A stretch of DNA of 64,000 bases from positions 1-64,000 of the forward strand of contig CALRNX020000001.1 in the NCBI GenBank assembly GCA_943369665.1. The letters run 5' to 3'. The DNA is from UKL13-3 sp943369665. GTDB taxonomy: Bacteria > Bacteroidota > Bacteroidia > UKL13-3. A program made the position numbers and the translations under genes. Each line of letters starts with the position of its first letter. The first letter of the stretch is position 1. Shown here piece after piece: positions 27,231 to 34,009 of the stretch. Under the pieces are notes generated by a model. It ran no database searches. It saw only the letters and a program-made list of their open reading frames with translations, and was not told where the DNA came from.

Positions 27231-27364
27231 AATCGCTTTTGACTTCTTTAAAGTCTAATAAGGTAGCGCAAATGGTTATTGGTGTTGTTTTACTTGCCGG
27301 TGCTGCGTTTGTTGCCTTAAAGAAAAAAGGTACTTCTTCACGTAAAAAAGTAAAATCAGCATAA
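27218..27364 (+). CDS. Small basic single-span membrane protein of the provirus
   Basis: 48 residues: a basic amphipathic start (MEKIKSLLTSLKSNK), one hydrophobic helix (about 18-34, VIGVVLLAGAAFVAL) and a very basic tail (KKKGTSSRKKVKSA). Size and layout resemble filamentous-phage coat proteins and also small membrane proteins of icosahedral membrane phages, but it lacks a signal peptide. It overlaps the upstream gene by 13 bases and precedes the next ATG by one base, so it is embedded in the operon. Confidence 0.6.
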   Translation: MEKIKSLLTSLKSNKVAQMVIGVVLLAGAAFVALKKKGTSSRKKVKSA

Positions 27365-27365
27365 G

Positions 27366-27755
27366 ATGAAATATCAAAAAAGAAATAATAGCAATTGGAA
27401 TAGTGGTTCTGGTCGTTATTCTGCAAGTGGTCAGCAAAAAAAACATTCGGGTGCTAAGCGTGTCTCTAACGGTAAAAATGATGGCGGAACTAATGTTTCT
27501 GCTTGGAATTATTCACGTCAAAGGGGGCTTGTTTCTATCCTTATTTTTCCTACCAAATTTAGTGATGAGCCTTCTAAATCAGGTGGTTTAAAACTTTGCG
27601 CAAAAGTTACTTTTAAGCGTACCGGTGAAGAACGTTTGATCTCTTGCATTAAGTCGTCAAAGAATGGTAAATATTACATTGCTAAAATGGGCTTGTGTAT
27701 TAATCCTTCTGCTCCAAATGGCGGCTATTGTGGTACTTCAAATTATACCAAGTAA
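27366..27755 (+). CDS. Basic, Asn/Gly/Ser-rich provirus protein
   Basis: 129 residues. The first 50 are low-complexity and basic (many N, S, G, K, R), as in flexible nucleic-acid-binding tails. Residues 52-129 look folded and beta-rich (GLVSILIF, KLCAKVTFKRTGEERLIS, KYYIAKMGLCIN) with four cysteines. A ssDNA-binding or DNA-condensing protein is a sensible guess; no family is recognised. Its stop overlaps the next start (TAATG). Confidence 0.6.
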   Translation: MKYQKRNNSNWNSGSGRYSASGQQKKHSGAKRVSNGKNDGGTNVSAWNYSRQRGLVSILIFPTKFSDEPSKSGGLKLCAKVTFKRTGEERLISCIKSSKNGKYYIAKMGLCINPSAPNGGYCGTSNYTK

Positions 27756-27925
27756 TGCAAGATACGGTCGCAAGGGTTGTCGGTGCTTCGACTAGTATCG
27801 GTGCTATAGAAGTTGTTCAGAATATTCCGGTCGATGGTGAGATGTTGAAATTGATTATTCAACTCGCTATCGGTGTTGTTACTCTTTTTTCAATGTTAAG
27901 AAAGCGAAAAAATGGACAAGTTTAA
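27755..27925 (+). CDS. Small single-span membrane protein of the provirus
   Basis: 56 residues with a single hydrophobic helix (about 30-47, LKLIIQLAIGVVTLFSML) and a basic end (RKRKNGQV). Its start overlaps the previous stop by one base and its end overlaps the next gene by 14 bases. A holin-like or virion membrane role is possible because the transglycosylase gene follows closely. Confidence 0.55.
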   Translation: MQDTVARVVGASTSIGAIEVVQNIPVDGEMLKLIIQLAIGVVTLFSMLRKRKNGQV

Positions 27926-28043
27926 AAAGGTTTTCATGTACGTAAAGGCCGCGATTGATGCTGTGGAGACATTCATTGCAAAGGTTAAGGAATTAAACGA
28001 TAAAGATAAAAATGATAGCTCTAACGGGTCGGCTTCCGACTAA
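27912..28043 (+). CDS. Tiny helical provirus protein
   Basis: 43 residues: a basic start, an amphipathic helix (VFMYVKAAIDAVETFIAKVKELND) and a charged Asp/Asn/Ser tail. It overlaps the preceding gene by 14 bases and the transglycosylase start by 32 bases, each in another frame. The tight overlaps and sound amphipathic pattern support it, but it is too short for family assignment. Confidence 0.4.
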   Translation: MDKFKKVFMYVKAAIDAVETFIAKVKELNDKDKNDSSNGSASD

Positions 28044-28638
28044 TACAAAAACGCTTATCATAAATGAATTGCAGCTTATGGCCGTTCGTCTAGGAATAGA
28101 ATACGAATGGCTCTTAGCTGTGATGTTTAAAGAATCAGGGTTGAATCCTTTGGCGGTAAATAGTATTACCAAGGCCAAGGGTTTAATTCAGTTTATGCCC
28201 GCTACTTTAAAGACTTTGGAGGCGTCATTACGTAAGAAGTTGCCAAATGATTTTTTGGGTCAATTGCCTTTCGTTTATGAGTATTTGAAGCCTTATAAAG
28301 GGAAAATGAAGACTTACTATGATGCTTATTTAGCTGTCTTCTATCCTGCTGCAATTGGTAAACGAGACAGTGATATTTTAGGTATAACTGTTAGTTCAGC
28401 CAGGGCGAAGCTTATTGGTTCACAAAATATCGGTATGGATAAAAACGGTGATAGTATGATTACTGTTGGAGAAGTTAAGACGTGGTTTGATATTGGTGTG
28501 AAGGATTTGTTAAAAAATATTCTTCCTGTCCAAGTCACTTCTAATCCTGTTGCAATGGTTATACTTGGTGTGCTTACTTGTACGGCACTTTTTTTTTTAA
28601 TTAAAGACAAATTTAAAAGATGGTTTTCAATCAAATAG
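28012..28638 (+). CDS. Membrane-anchored lytic transglycosylase of the provirus
   Basis: 208 residues. The SLT/goose-lysozyme-like motif is MFKESGLNPLAV with catalytic Glu41 followed by Ser42, then KGLIQFMPAT (about 56-65), the substrate-cleft GLxQxMP signature. No signal peptide is present; instead a C-terminal membrane helix (about 179-198) ends in a basic tail. It should cleave peptidoglycan glycan strands. In a virion it would open the wall during entry, as in internal-membrane phages; a role in release is also possible. It overlaps the next gene by 19 bases. Confidence 0.85.
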   Translation: MIALTGRLPTNTKTLIINELQLMAVRLGIEYEWLLAVMFKESGLNPLAVNSITKAKGLIQFMPATLKTLEASLRKKLPNDFLGQLPFVYEYLKPYKGKMKTYYDAYLAVFYPAAIGKRDSDILGITVSSARAKLIGSQNIGMDKNGDSMITVGEVKTWFDIGVKDLLKNILPVQVTSNPVAMVILGVLTCTALFFLIKDKFKRWFSIK

Positions 28639-29108
28639 TATCCATATTAAAATGGGTCGGTGGGTTTATAGCTTTTTTGATCGTCATTTTTGGTGGTTAT
28701 CATTTGTATAAATTCTTCTTCCCTCCTGCTACTATTGATACTGGTGGTAGTGATGATATGCAGAATGTAGATATAAAGGATGTTGTTGTCGATAATGGCC
28801 GTTTAAGTGGTTTGGATACTAAATATACCAATGTTGCAGATAGTTTGTATAAAATTCTCCAAGGCAATATGGTTTTTGATTGGGCTAAAACTGACGCGGA
28901 TTTTATTGAGGTTAGGCGTTTGCTTAATCTTAATTCTGACGAAAAGAAACAGGTTTATAAAGTTTATGGTCTTAGGAAAAATAAACAGTTTCTAATTGAG
29001 TTTGGTGATGGTCGTTCTCTTACTCAGGCTCTTTATGCTTACTTTAAATACGACAATGATAAGCTTACTAAAATTAAATCACTTTTTGACTTTACTGGAT
29101 TATGGTAA
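28620..29108 (+). CDS. Provirus protein with N-terminal membrane anchor
   Basis: 162 residues: a hydrophobic helix at about 10-33 (VGGFIAFLIVIFGGYHLYKFFF), a short linker and a soluble helical domain. The pattern ADSLYKIL...DADFIEVRRLLNLNSDEKKQVYKVYGLR...LIEFGDG loosely recalls an annexin-type four-helix repeat, but this resemblance is weak. It overlaps both neighbours (19 and 7 bases). Function unknown; probably a membrane-associated virion component. Confidence 0.55.
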   Translation: MVFNQIVSILKWVGGFIAFLIVIFGGYHLYKFFFPPATIDTGGSDDMQNVDIKDVVVDNGRLSGLDTKYTNVADSLYKILQGNMVFDWAKTDADFIEVRRLLNLNSDEKKQVYKVYGLRKNKQFLIEFGDGRSLTQALYAYFKYDNDKLTKIKSLFDFTGLW

Positions 29109-29485
29109 ATAAATTAATGTTGCGAGATTGTTTGGCTTATGCTGACCCCTTGGCTACTTTTCAAATGTATCCCGATGAGGTCCATTTGGGTTATATTTCG
29201 GTTGTTGATGGTACTATTGATTTTGCTTATGGCGGGAATGGTTATAATAGCGTTGTTATAGTTCCATATCCTGAGTTGCTTGATATTCTTAGTAATACTG
29301 AGGGTTTCGCTGCTCTTTATCCGGATATTAGTGATTTTATGTCAAGTATGTTCTATCAATCTTTGATGTCGTTGGACTTTGATCGTTATACAACTACTTC
29401 CGGTACTGTTCTTCATGAGCCTCATTTTGTTAATATTGCTTCTCCCGAACTTGGTTTGAAGGCTTTAATACTTAGGAAAATATAG
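29102..29485 (+). CDS. Last gene of the provirus late operon, unknown function
   Basis: 127 residues, soluble, acidic, rich in Tyr, Leu and Asp. No domain recognised. It starts 7 bases before the upstream stop and is followed 32 bases later by a terminator, so it closes the structural operon. T-rich codon use matches the other late genes. Confidence 0.55.
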   Translation: MVNKLMLRDCLAYADPLATFQMYPDEVHLGYISVVDGTIDFAYGGNGYNSVVIVPYPELLDILSNTEGFAALYPDISDFMSSMFYQSLMSLDFDRYTTTSGTVLHEPHFVNIASPELGLKALILRKI

Positions 29486-29517
29486 TTCTTTTTATCTGTG
29501 TTGGTTTATTTCTATTA

Positions 29518-29547
29518 AAAGCTACTCTTAATCGGGTGGCTTTTTTT
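29518..29547 (+). terminator. Terminator of the provirus late operon
   Basis: AGCTACTC (29520-29527), loop TTAATC, GGGTGGC (29534-29540) then seven T. The stem contains two G-U pairs. Confidence 0.8.
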
Positions 29548-29598
29548 ATGCTCTCTGAATGTATTTAAAAGCATTTTCTAACCCCTGAGGTTTTTTTG

Positions 29599-29630
29599 GT
29601 TACTTTTTTTGCCGGCACAAAAAAAGTGAC
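29599..29630. repeat. Near-perfect palindrome centred on GCCGGC
   Basis: GTTACTTTTTTT (29599-29610), GCCGGC (29611-29616), then ACAAAAAAAGTGAC (29617-29630). Arms match except for one bulged base and one mismatch. It lies between the late operon and the cargo gene. It may be a second terminator, a dispersed REP-like element, or an ssDNA hairpin. Confidence 0.6.
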
Positions 29631-29700
29631 ATAACGGAAGTCTATCTAATGGATTTATTTATACTGCAACAATTCAGACCTACAATTTTCGGACAATAAT

Positions 29701-29732
29701 TTTGCAAGTTTGGGAACTCGGCACTATCCTTG
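29701..29732 (+). promoter_or_regulatory. Host-type promoter for the provirus cargo gene
   Basis: TTTG (29701-29704), 20-base spacer, TATCCTTG (29725-29732), one mismatch from TAnnTTTG. It lies 26 bases before the start codon. Confidence 0.5.
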
Positions 29733-29758
29733 CGTTAATTCAAACAAACTTAAATCCT

Positions 29759-30052
29759 ATGAAAAATCTATTTTTATCAATCGCCTTTTTTGTTTCATTA
29801 ACACTGTGTGCTCAAAATAATACAGCTACGGTAAGCAAGTATTTTGAGAAATATGTGTTTGTATATTCTAAGCCTATTGTTAAGTATACTATTGTTGATT
29901 CGTCTTCTGTAAATTGGTGTTTTGCTTGTTCTCCTGAGGGTGTTATAAAAAAGGCTGTTCAAAATTCTTATAAGTCTAATATTCCTTTTGACGCTATTAT
30001 TATTATTAATAGGTATCAGAATAAGTACTATGTGATTAAGTTTGATAATTAA
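29759..30052 (+). CDS. Small secreted protein, putative provirus cargo
   Basis: 97 residues. A clear signal peptide (about 1-18, FFVSLTLCAQ) precedes an 80-residue mature domain with alternating hydrophobics and one CFAC pair (WCFACSPEG). No family recognised. It is inside the element but after the terminator and has its own host-like promoter, so it is likely expressed during lysogeny as a conversion (moron) gene. I chose the ATG at 29759 because it gives the signal peptide; a TTG 57 bases upstream lies within the promoter. Confidence 0.65.
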   Translation: MKNLFLSIAFFVSLTLCAQNNTATVSKYFEKYVFVYSKPIVKYTIVDSSSVNWCFACSPEGVIKKAVQNSYKSNIPFDAIIIINRYQNKYYVIKFDN

Positions 30053-30163
30053 CATTTGTTGGTAACTTACATTTTCACATCCCTTATTCTATTTCTTACG
30101 TTCGTATCGAAATAAACACCCGTTTATAATTTCATTTAAACCCTTGTATAGGTATACGTTGTC

Positions 30164-30174
30164 ATTTAACATAA
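30164..30174 (-). repeat. Extra XerD-arm copy inside the right end of the provirus
   Basis: ATTTAACATAA, identical to the XerD arm of attL (22545-22555); the identity extends one further base (T). It lies 11 bases left of the degenerate XerD arm of attR and is not followed by a recognisable XerC arm. Confidence 0.6.
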
Positions 30175-30185
30175 TGTTTGAAACG

Positions 30186-30213
30186 GTTTTACCCATTATT
30201 AATTATAGTGTAT
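30186..30213 (-). other. attR: dif-like site at the right provirus junction
   Basis: Plus strand: degenerate XerD arm GTTTTACCCAT (30186-30196), centre TATTAA (30197-30202), XerC-type arm TTATAGTGTAT (30203-30213). The centre and the first five bases of the XerC arm equal those of attL. Joining the outer halves gives a full canonical dif; joining the inner halves gives an attP with good XerC and poor XerD arm, the pattern known for Xer-dependent phages. Confidence 0.7.
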
Positions 30214-30246
30214 ATTGAATGGCCGAAACATATTGATTTTACTGAG

Positions 30247-30840
30247 TTATTGGATTATTTCATTCTTATACATTTCAACCATCGCTTCAAACGAAATCCG
30301 ATTGGCAGCCCTGGTTGATGGTGAATGCAACACAGCTATTTCAATCTTTCTGTCTTTGTAATTTAAAACGGCATACAACGGTTTTTTACCGGCTTTGATT
30401 TTTATGAAAGCTTGTTTTGTTGTGAGATACTGTTTGAACCAACTTAATGCGCTTACTTTTCCAGAACTGCTTGTTAAGATGATTTTGGTGATGGTTGGAT
30501 TTTCTTCCAGGATCTGGAAAATATCCATTGGTTTGATCAGCTCCAGCATTTCATCAAGCGAGCTGCCATCGGTTCGCTGAACAATATGGCCCATATCGGT
30601 AATGGCGATCTTAAGGTTTTTTAACAGTTCCTTGCGTTCATTAACGGCATCTTCACCTTTTAAATGTACTAGTGTATGTCCGCTCACCACAGCAAGAATT
30701 TTCCAGAACAGGTTGTTTACATTCGGGTAAAAAAAATCATACGACCAGTTGCGTTTGGCCGAAGGGAACGTTCCGATAAACAGGAATTTTGCTCCTTCGG
30801 GCGCATACCAAGTCCATGGATGTTGTTCGATCGCTTGCAT
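30247..30840 (-). CDS. Uracil-DNA glycosylase superfamily protein
   Basis: 197 residues from the ATG at 30840. LFIGTFPSAKRNWSYDFFYP followed by NNLFWKIL resembles the GxxPS...N.FW segment of the Mug/UDG fold, and VLHSPSTRAAN near the C-terminus matches the HSPS-type motif II. It probably recognises or removes a damaged base; substrate unknown. A longer frame to 30879 would cover the promoter of the divergent DUF2306 gene, so I prefer the shorter start. It is the first chromosomal gene right of the provirus. Confidence 0.7.
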   Translation of the reverse strand: MQAIEQHPWTWYAPEGAKFLFIGTFPSAKRNWSYDFFYPNVNNLFWKILAVVSGHTLVHLKGEDAVNERKELLKNLKIAITDMGHIVQRTDGSSLDEMLELIKPMDIFQILEENPTITKIILTSSSGKVSALSWFKQYLTTKQAFIKIKAGKKPLYAVLNYKDRKIEIAVLHSPSTRAANRISFEAMVEMYKNEIIQ

Positions 30841-30864
30841 TAAATGGATTTTGAGCGAAGCTAC

Positions 30865-30872
30865 TATATTTG
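30865..30872 (+). promoter_or_regulatory. -7 box of the DUF2306 gene
   Basis: TATATTTG, an exact TAnnTTTG match ten bases before the chosen start codon. No good -33 TTG at normal spacing. Confidence 0.45.
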
Positions 30873-30882
30873 TGTTCAAACA

Positions 30883-31545
30883 ATGAAATCTAAAAAGTAT
30901 CTACACATTTTTCTGAAAACATTACTTCTATTAATTGTTTCAGTTGGTTTATACAGGATGATTGCGATCACGTTTCCTTACTTTTCGTTTGAAACTGATA
31001 TCGCTTTTTTGCTCACCAAACAATCGGTTTTACATATTGATATTTGGTTATGGTCGTTCTACTTACATATCACGGCAAGCTTGTTTGTACTGGCATTTGG
31101 TGTCATTCAGTTTATTAGACCAATTCTTGTAAATGCACCCGGTTTTCATCGAAATATTGGTAAGGCTTATATTGCTTTTATATTACTGATAAGTGCTCCA
31201 AGCGGTTTGGTTATGGCTTATTACGCCAATGGTGGTTTTTGGGCACAACTATCGTTTAGCATTACATCTGCTTTGTGGTGGTTCTTTACATTCAAAGCAT
31301 ATACAAGTATCCGAAATCAAAATATTACTGCCCATATTCATTTTATGGTGCGCAGTTATGCGTTAACATTATCGGCAATAAGTTTGAGAATCTACGTTAT
31401 GGTATTACCGGGTTTTATTCATTTACATGCCAAGGAAATGTACACTTTAGTGGCTTGGTTAAGTTGGGTTCCCAATCTGTTAATTGCCGAATGGATCATC
31501 AAAAACAAAACGATTACAGCACCTCAGTCGGATTCAACTCGGTAA
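30883..31545 (+). CDS. DUF2306 family membrane protein
   Basis: 220 residues with six or seven membrane helices. APGFHRNIGKAYIAFILL carries the conserved HRxxGxxY of DUF2306, and AHIHFMVRSYALTLSAISLR a second conserved histidine segment; such paired histidines hint at heme or metal binding in the membrane, which is unproven. I start it at 30883, after the -7 box, rather than at 30844. Its 3' end overlaps the convergent lipoprotein gene by 32 bases. Confidence 0.8.
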   Translation: MKSKKYLHIFLKTLLLLIVSVGLYRMIAITFPYFSFETDIAFLLTKQSVLHIDIWLWSFYLHITASLFVLAFGVIQFIRPILVNAPGFHRNIGKAYIAFILLISAPSGLVMAYYANGGFWAQLSFSITSALWWFFTFKAYTSIRNQNITAHIHFMVRSYALTLSAISLRIYVMVLPGFIHLHAKEMYTLVAWLSWVPNLLIAEWIIKNKTITAPQSDSTR

Positions 31546-32713
31546 TTTTTCCATCCGGGCCTATTTTCATTTTTTTCTCCCTGGTATTTTCAATAACCAC
31601 AATTTCGTTTTCAAAATCGTATTTATCGTAAGGCTTTTTCCAGGTTCGCTTGTATTCAGATATCGTAACCTCATTGGTGCTGATATTGGCTGTTGCCAAT
31701 TGTTCTGCCGATTGCCAGGCAACTTGCTTACAATCAATTAAGTCTCCGGTTGATGTGTAGGTCGCAAGGGAATAAGCAAGATGGCGCATTTCTTTCGGAC
31801 AGGCTAGTGCCGAAGTATCAATTGCATAAATAAGCATCCAGATCGTCTCATTCAATTTGAGTTTGGCTTTTACATTATAAGTAATCCATTCGTTAGGGTT
31901 GTCTTTTTTCTGTTTCAAAAAATTAGATTCAATATAGGTCAAGGCTCCCCCATTCTCTCCTTTTCTGCCATTAAAATCATCGTAGTAAAAATTCGTTATG
32001 CTGTTTTTATCAATGGCAAAAGATGTTTCAACCTGAGGAATTCTGGATAGGAATGTCTCAAAATGTAACGGGTCATTACAATAGGTTTCAATCTCACCTT
32101 CCGACAAAAATGCTAACATACATTCATCATAAGGCTTTGTTCCTTTTACGTAAGGAAATCGTTTGTCTTTTACTAAACGGGATTTAAATTCTTGTTTATC
32201 AAACCCCAATTCAACAGCTTGGTCAATAGTATATGCGTCAAAATAATACCCACCCCGGAGTATTCCCACAATGACAAAGTCATAATACGTGTCAAAGTCA
32301 GGTTTGTCGAAAACAAAAGACCAGGCTGACTGACCCTGATCATTTCTATGATAATGTTTATTGACGAGCAAGGCTAAAAGTTTGTAGGCATCATCATACA
32401 ATCTGTTCTCTACCAGCACATCTTTAAGTTTTGTATAATATTTAAGATCCGGGTAAAGGGTAATTGCCCGTTTCATGTTCCAAATGGCTTTGGTTATATT
32501 TTCATCGATCAAACCCTCTCCTTTGCTGAAATAACTATCGGCCAGTTTTTTGTTTTGGTCGCCATAGGTTGTGAGAAATGTACTTACCGAATCCCCATCG
32601 AAAATATGGCTGGCTCTTAATACAGGAACTTCAACTGCTGTTTGGGTTGTGGTTGATTGCTTGCATCCAAAGGAGAAAGCAAGGATAATGATTAAAGCGG
32701 CCAGTTGTTTCAT
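31514..32713 (-). CDS. Lipoprotein of unknown function, paralogue of its upstream neighbour
   Basis: 399 residues with a lipobox (ILAFSFGC, Cys17). The middle has TPR-like helices (AIWNMKRAITLYPDLKYYTKLKDVLVENRLYDDAYKLLALL). The C-terminal part includes VTISEYKRTWKKPYDKYDFENE, which parallels VVVEDYKRNWEKPIKDGPFEEN in the preceding gene, so the two are tandem paralogues. Both are predicted to be anchored in the periplasm or outer membrane. Their start and stop overlap by four bases (ATGA). Function unknown. Confidence 0.7.
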   Translation of the reverse strand: MKQLAALIIILAFSFGCKQSTTTQTAVEVPVLRASHIFDGDSVSTFLTTYGDQNKKLADSYFSKGEGLIDENITKAIWNMKRAITLYPDLKYYTKLKDVLVENRLYDDAYKLLALLVNKHYHRNDQGQSAWSFVFDKPDFDTYYDFVIVGILRGGYYFDAYTIDQAVELGFDKQEFKSRLVKDKRFPYVKGTKPYDECMLAFLSEGEIETYCNDPLHFETFLSRIPQVETSFAIDKNSITNFYYDDFNGRKGENGGALTYIESNFLKQKKDNPNEWITYNVKAKLKLNETIWMLIYAIDTSALACPKEMRHLAYSLATYTSTGDLIDCKQVAWQSAEQLATANISTNEVTISEYKRTWKKPYDKYDFENEIVVIENTREKKMKIGPDGKITELNPTEVL

Positions 32714-33924
32714 TGGACTTTTGCAAAAATGGATGAATCGTTATAATGAGCAGGAACATCTTCTTCAGTGATGGTTCCGTTATCGGCAATACGGTATGTA
32801 GCTTTGGCCAATAAATCATGGCCTGTAATTGTGTTTTCTTCAAAAGGCCCATCTTTTATGGGTTTTTCCCAATTACGTTTATAATCCTCTACAACTACTT
32901 TATCGCCACTCAGGATACAACGTTTAATTTTTTCAGGAGTACATTGACAGGCAACCATCTTTTTTGAAATGATACCACCTTCGGTATCATACACAACTAA
33001 ATAGGTGTAGGTTGGTTGATGGTCTTCTTCCGTAAAAGTTACTGAAGTGTATAAAACAGCGGTAAAGGATTCCGATTGCTTAACGATGCCGACATAGTAA
33101 AAATCATTAGAGACGCCTCGTCCAAATTCGGTGTTTTCCATTTCGGGAATGAATTTAGCAAAGTCGTAACTGATTGACTGACGGTACTCTTTCATGTCAA
33201 CTTTTTCAAGAGGTAAATCGAAATGACCAACGTTAGTGGTAAATGCTCTTTTGTATAGATCAAAAAGGCTATTGTTATTTCCGGCCATTTGCGAGGCTTG
33301 CATGTCGATTACCAGGTTTTTATACAATGCCAGGTCTGTTATTCCTTTCAATAAGGGTTCTTTGGCAACAGCAATGGTGTCCAGCATTCCTTTGGTGAAA
33401 AAATTACGTAAGTAATCGATGGTTTGCCAATGTTTCCAATATCCCCTGTCTTCATTTTTTGCAAGAAGCAATTGATTACTGGCACAGGCCATTTTAAAGT
33501 TCAATTGCGCTTGCGGTTCAAAGCCTAAGTTTTCAGCAACTTCATAAGCTCTGATAGCTTCTTCATAGTTTGCCTTTACTTTTGTGTCGAGCAATGCATT
33601 TCCAAGTTCATAGTAAGTTTTGGCATCGGGGAATACCAAAATGGATGATTTAAATTTAACAACGGCTAAACCGGGTTGTTTTTTGTTTTTGAACAAATCA
33701 ATTCCTTGCAGGAAGAGCAAACGACTTTTTGTCTTCAGAGCTTCAGTGTTTAACTCTTCCGAATCAAATAATACATCGTACACCAAATCTTTATCGTATA
33801 GTGTTTTAGCATTAAGTTTTTGCAGTTTAACTTTAACACTATAATTGGGCTCGTTACTTGAGCATGCAGTCATTAAGATAATGACGAGTAAAGAAATGAA
33901 ATTCGCTTTCATCAGATGTTTCAA
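32710..33924 (-). CDS. Lipoprotein of unknown function, paralogue of its downstream neighbour
   Basis: 404 residues. The signal peptide ends in a lipobox (IILMTAC, Cys21). Helical repeats cover about residues 65-150 (AVVKFKSSILVFPDAKTYYELGNALLDT, YEEAIRAYEVAENLGF), a TPR pattern. The C-terminal 150 residues are beta-rich and match the next gene in order and motifs. Sequence divergence between the two is high, so the duplication is old. Nothing indicates a ligand. Confidence 0.7.
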   Translation of the reverse strand: MKHLMKANFISLLVIILMTACSSNEPNYSVKVKLQKLNAKTLYDKDLVYDVLFDSEELNTEALKTKSRLLFLQGIDLFKNKKQPGLAVVKFKSSILVFPDAKTYYELGNALLDTKVKANYEEAIRAYEVAENLGFEPQAQLNFKMACASNQLLLAKNEDRGYWKHWQTIDYLRNFFTKGMLDTIAVAKEPLLKGITDLALYKNLVIDMQASQMAGNNNSLFDLYKRAFTTNVGHFDLPLEKVDMKEYRQSISYDFAKFIPEMENTEFGRGVSNDFYYVGIVKQSESFTAVLYTSVTFTEEDHQPTYTYLVVYDTEGGIISKKMVACQCTPEKIKRCILSGDKVVVEDYKRNWEKPIKDGPFEENTITGHDLLAKATYRIADNGTITEEDVPAHYNDSSIFAKVQ

Positions 33925-34009
33925 ATAGTAGAGGATGCAAGATAAGAATATTGGGTTATTTCCAATACGGACACTTTGCGCATTTGACTATTACCAAATA
34001 ATGATTTGC

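Larger units (their letters stand above)
22562..30202 (+). mobile_element. dif-integrated provirus of a small (7.64 kb) ssDNA-phage-like element
   Basis: The element is bounded by two 28-base dif-like sites sharing TATTAATTATA (22556-22566 and 30197-30207). All its genes are on the plus strand with overlapping or few-base spacing. It contains a two-tyrosine HUH Rep, a candidate capsid protein, several tiny basic or single-span membrane proteins, a membrane-anchored lytic transglycosylase and a terminator. It has no integrase, resolvase or IS, so it should use host XerC/XerD. No Zot-like ATPase (inovirus) and no VP1-like capsid protein (microvirus) is present. The plus strand is rich in T, as in many packaged ssDNA genomes. 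All reading frames are intact, suggesting a functional or recent provirus. Confidence 0.82.

Noticed and set aside
27218..27364. 48-residue membrane protein as proof of a filamentous phage
   Set aside because: No signal peptide and no Zot ATPase in the element; the resemblance is general only.
28589..28598. Ten-T run in the transglycosylase gene as a programmed slippage site
   Set aside because: Slippage would only remove the short basic tail, and quick stops are expected by chance in AT-rich sequence. Unlike dnaX there is no family precedent.
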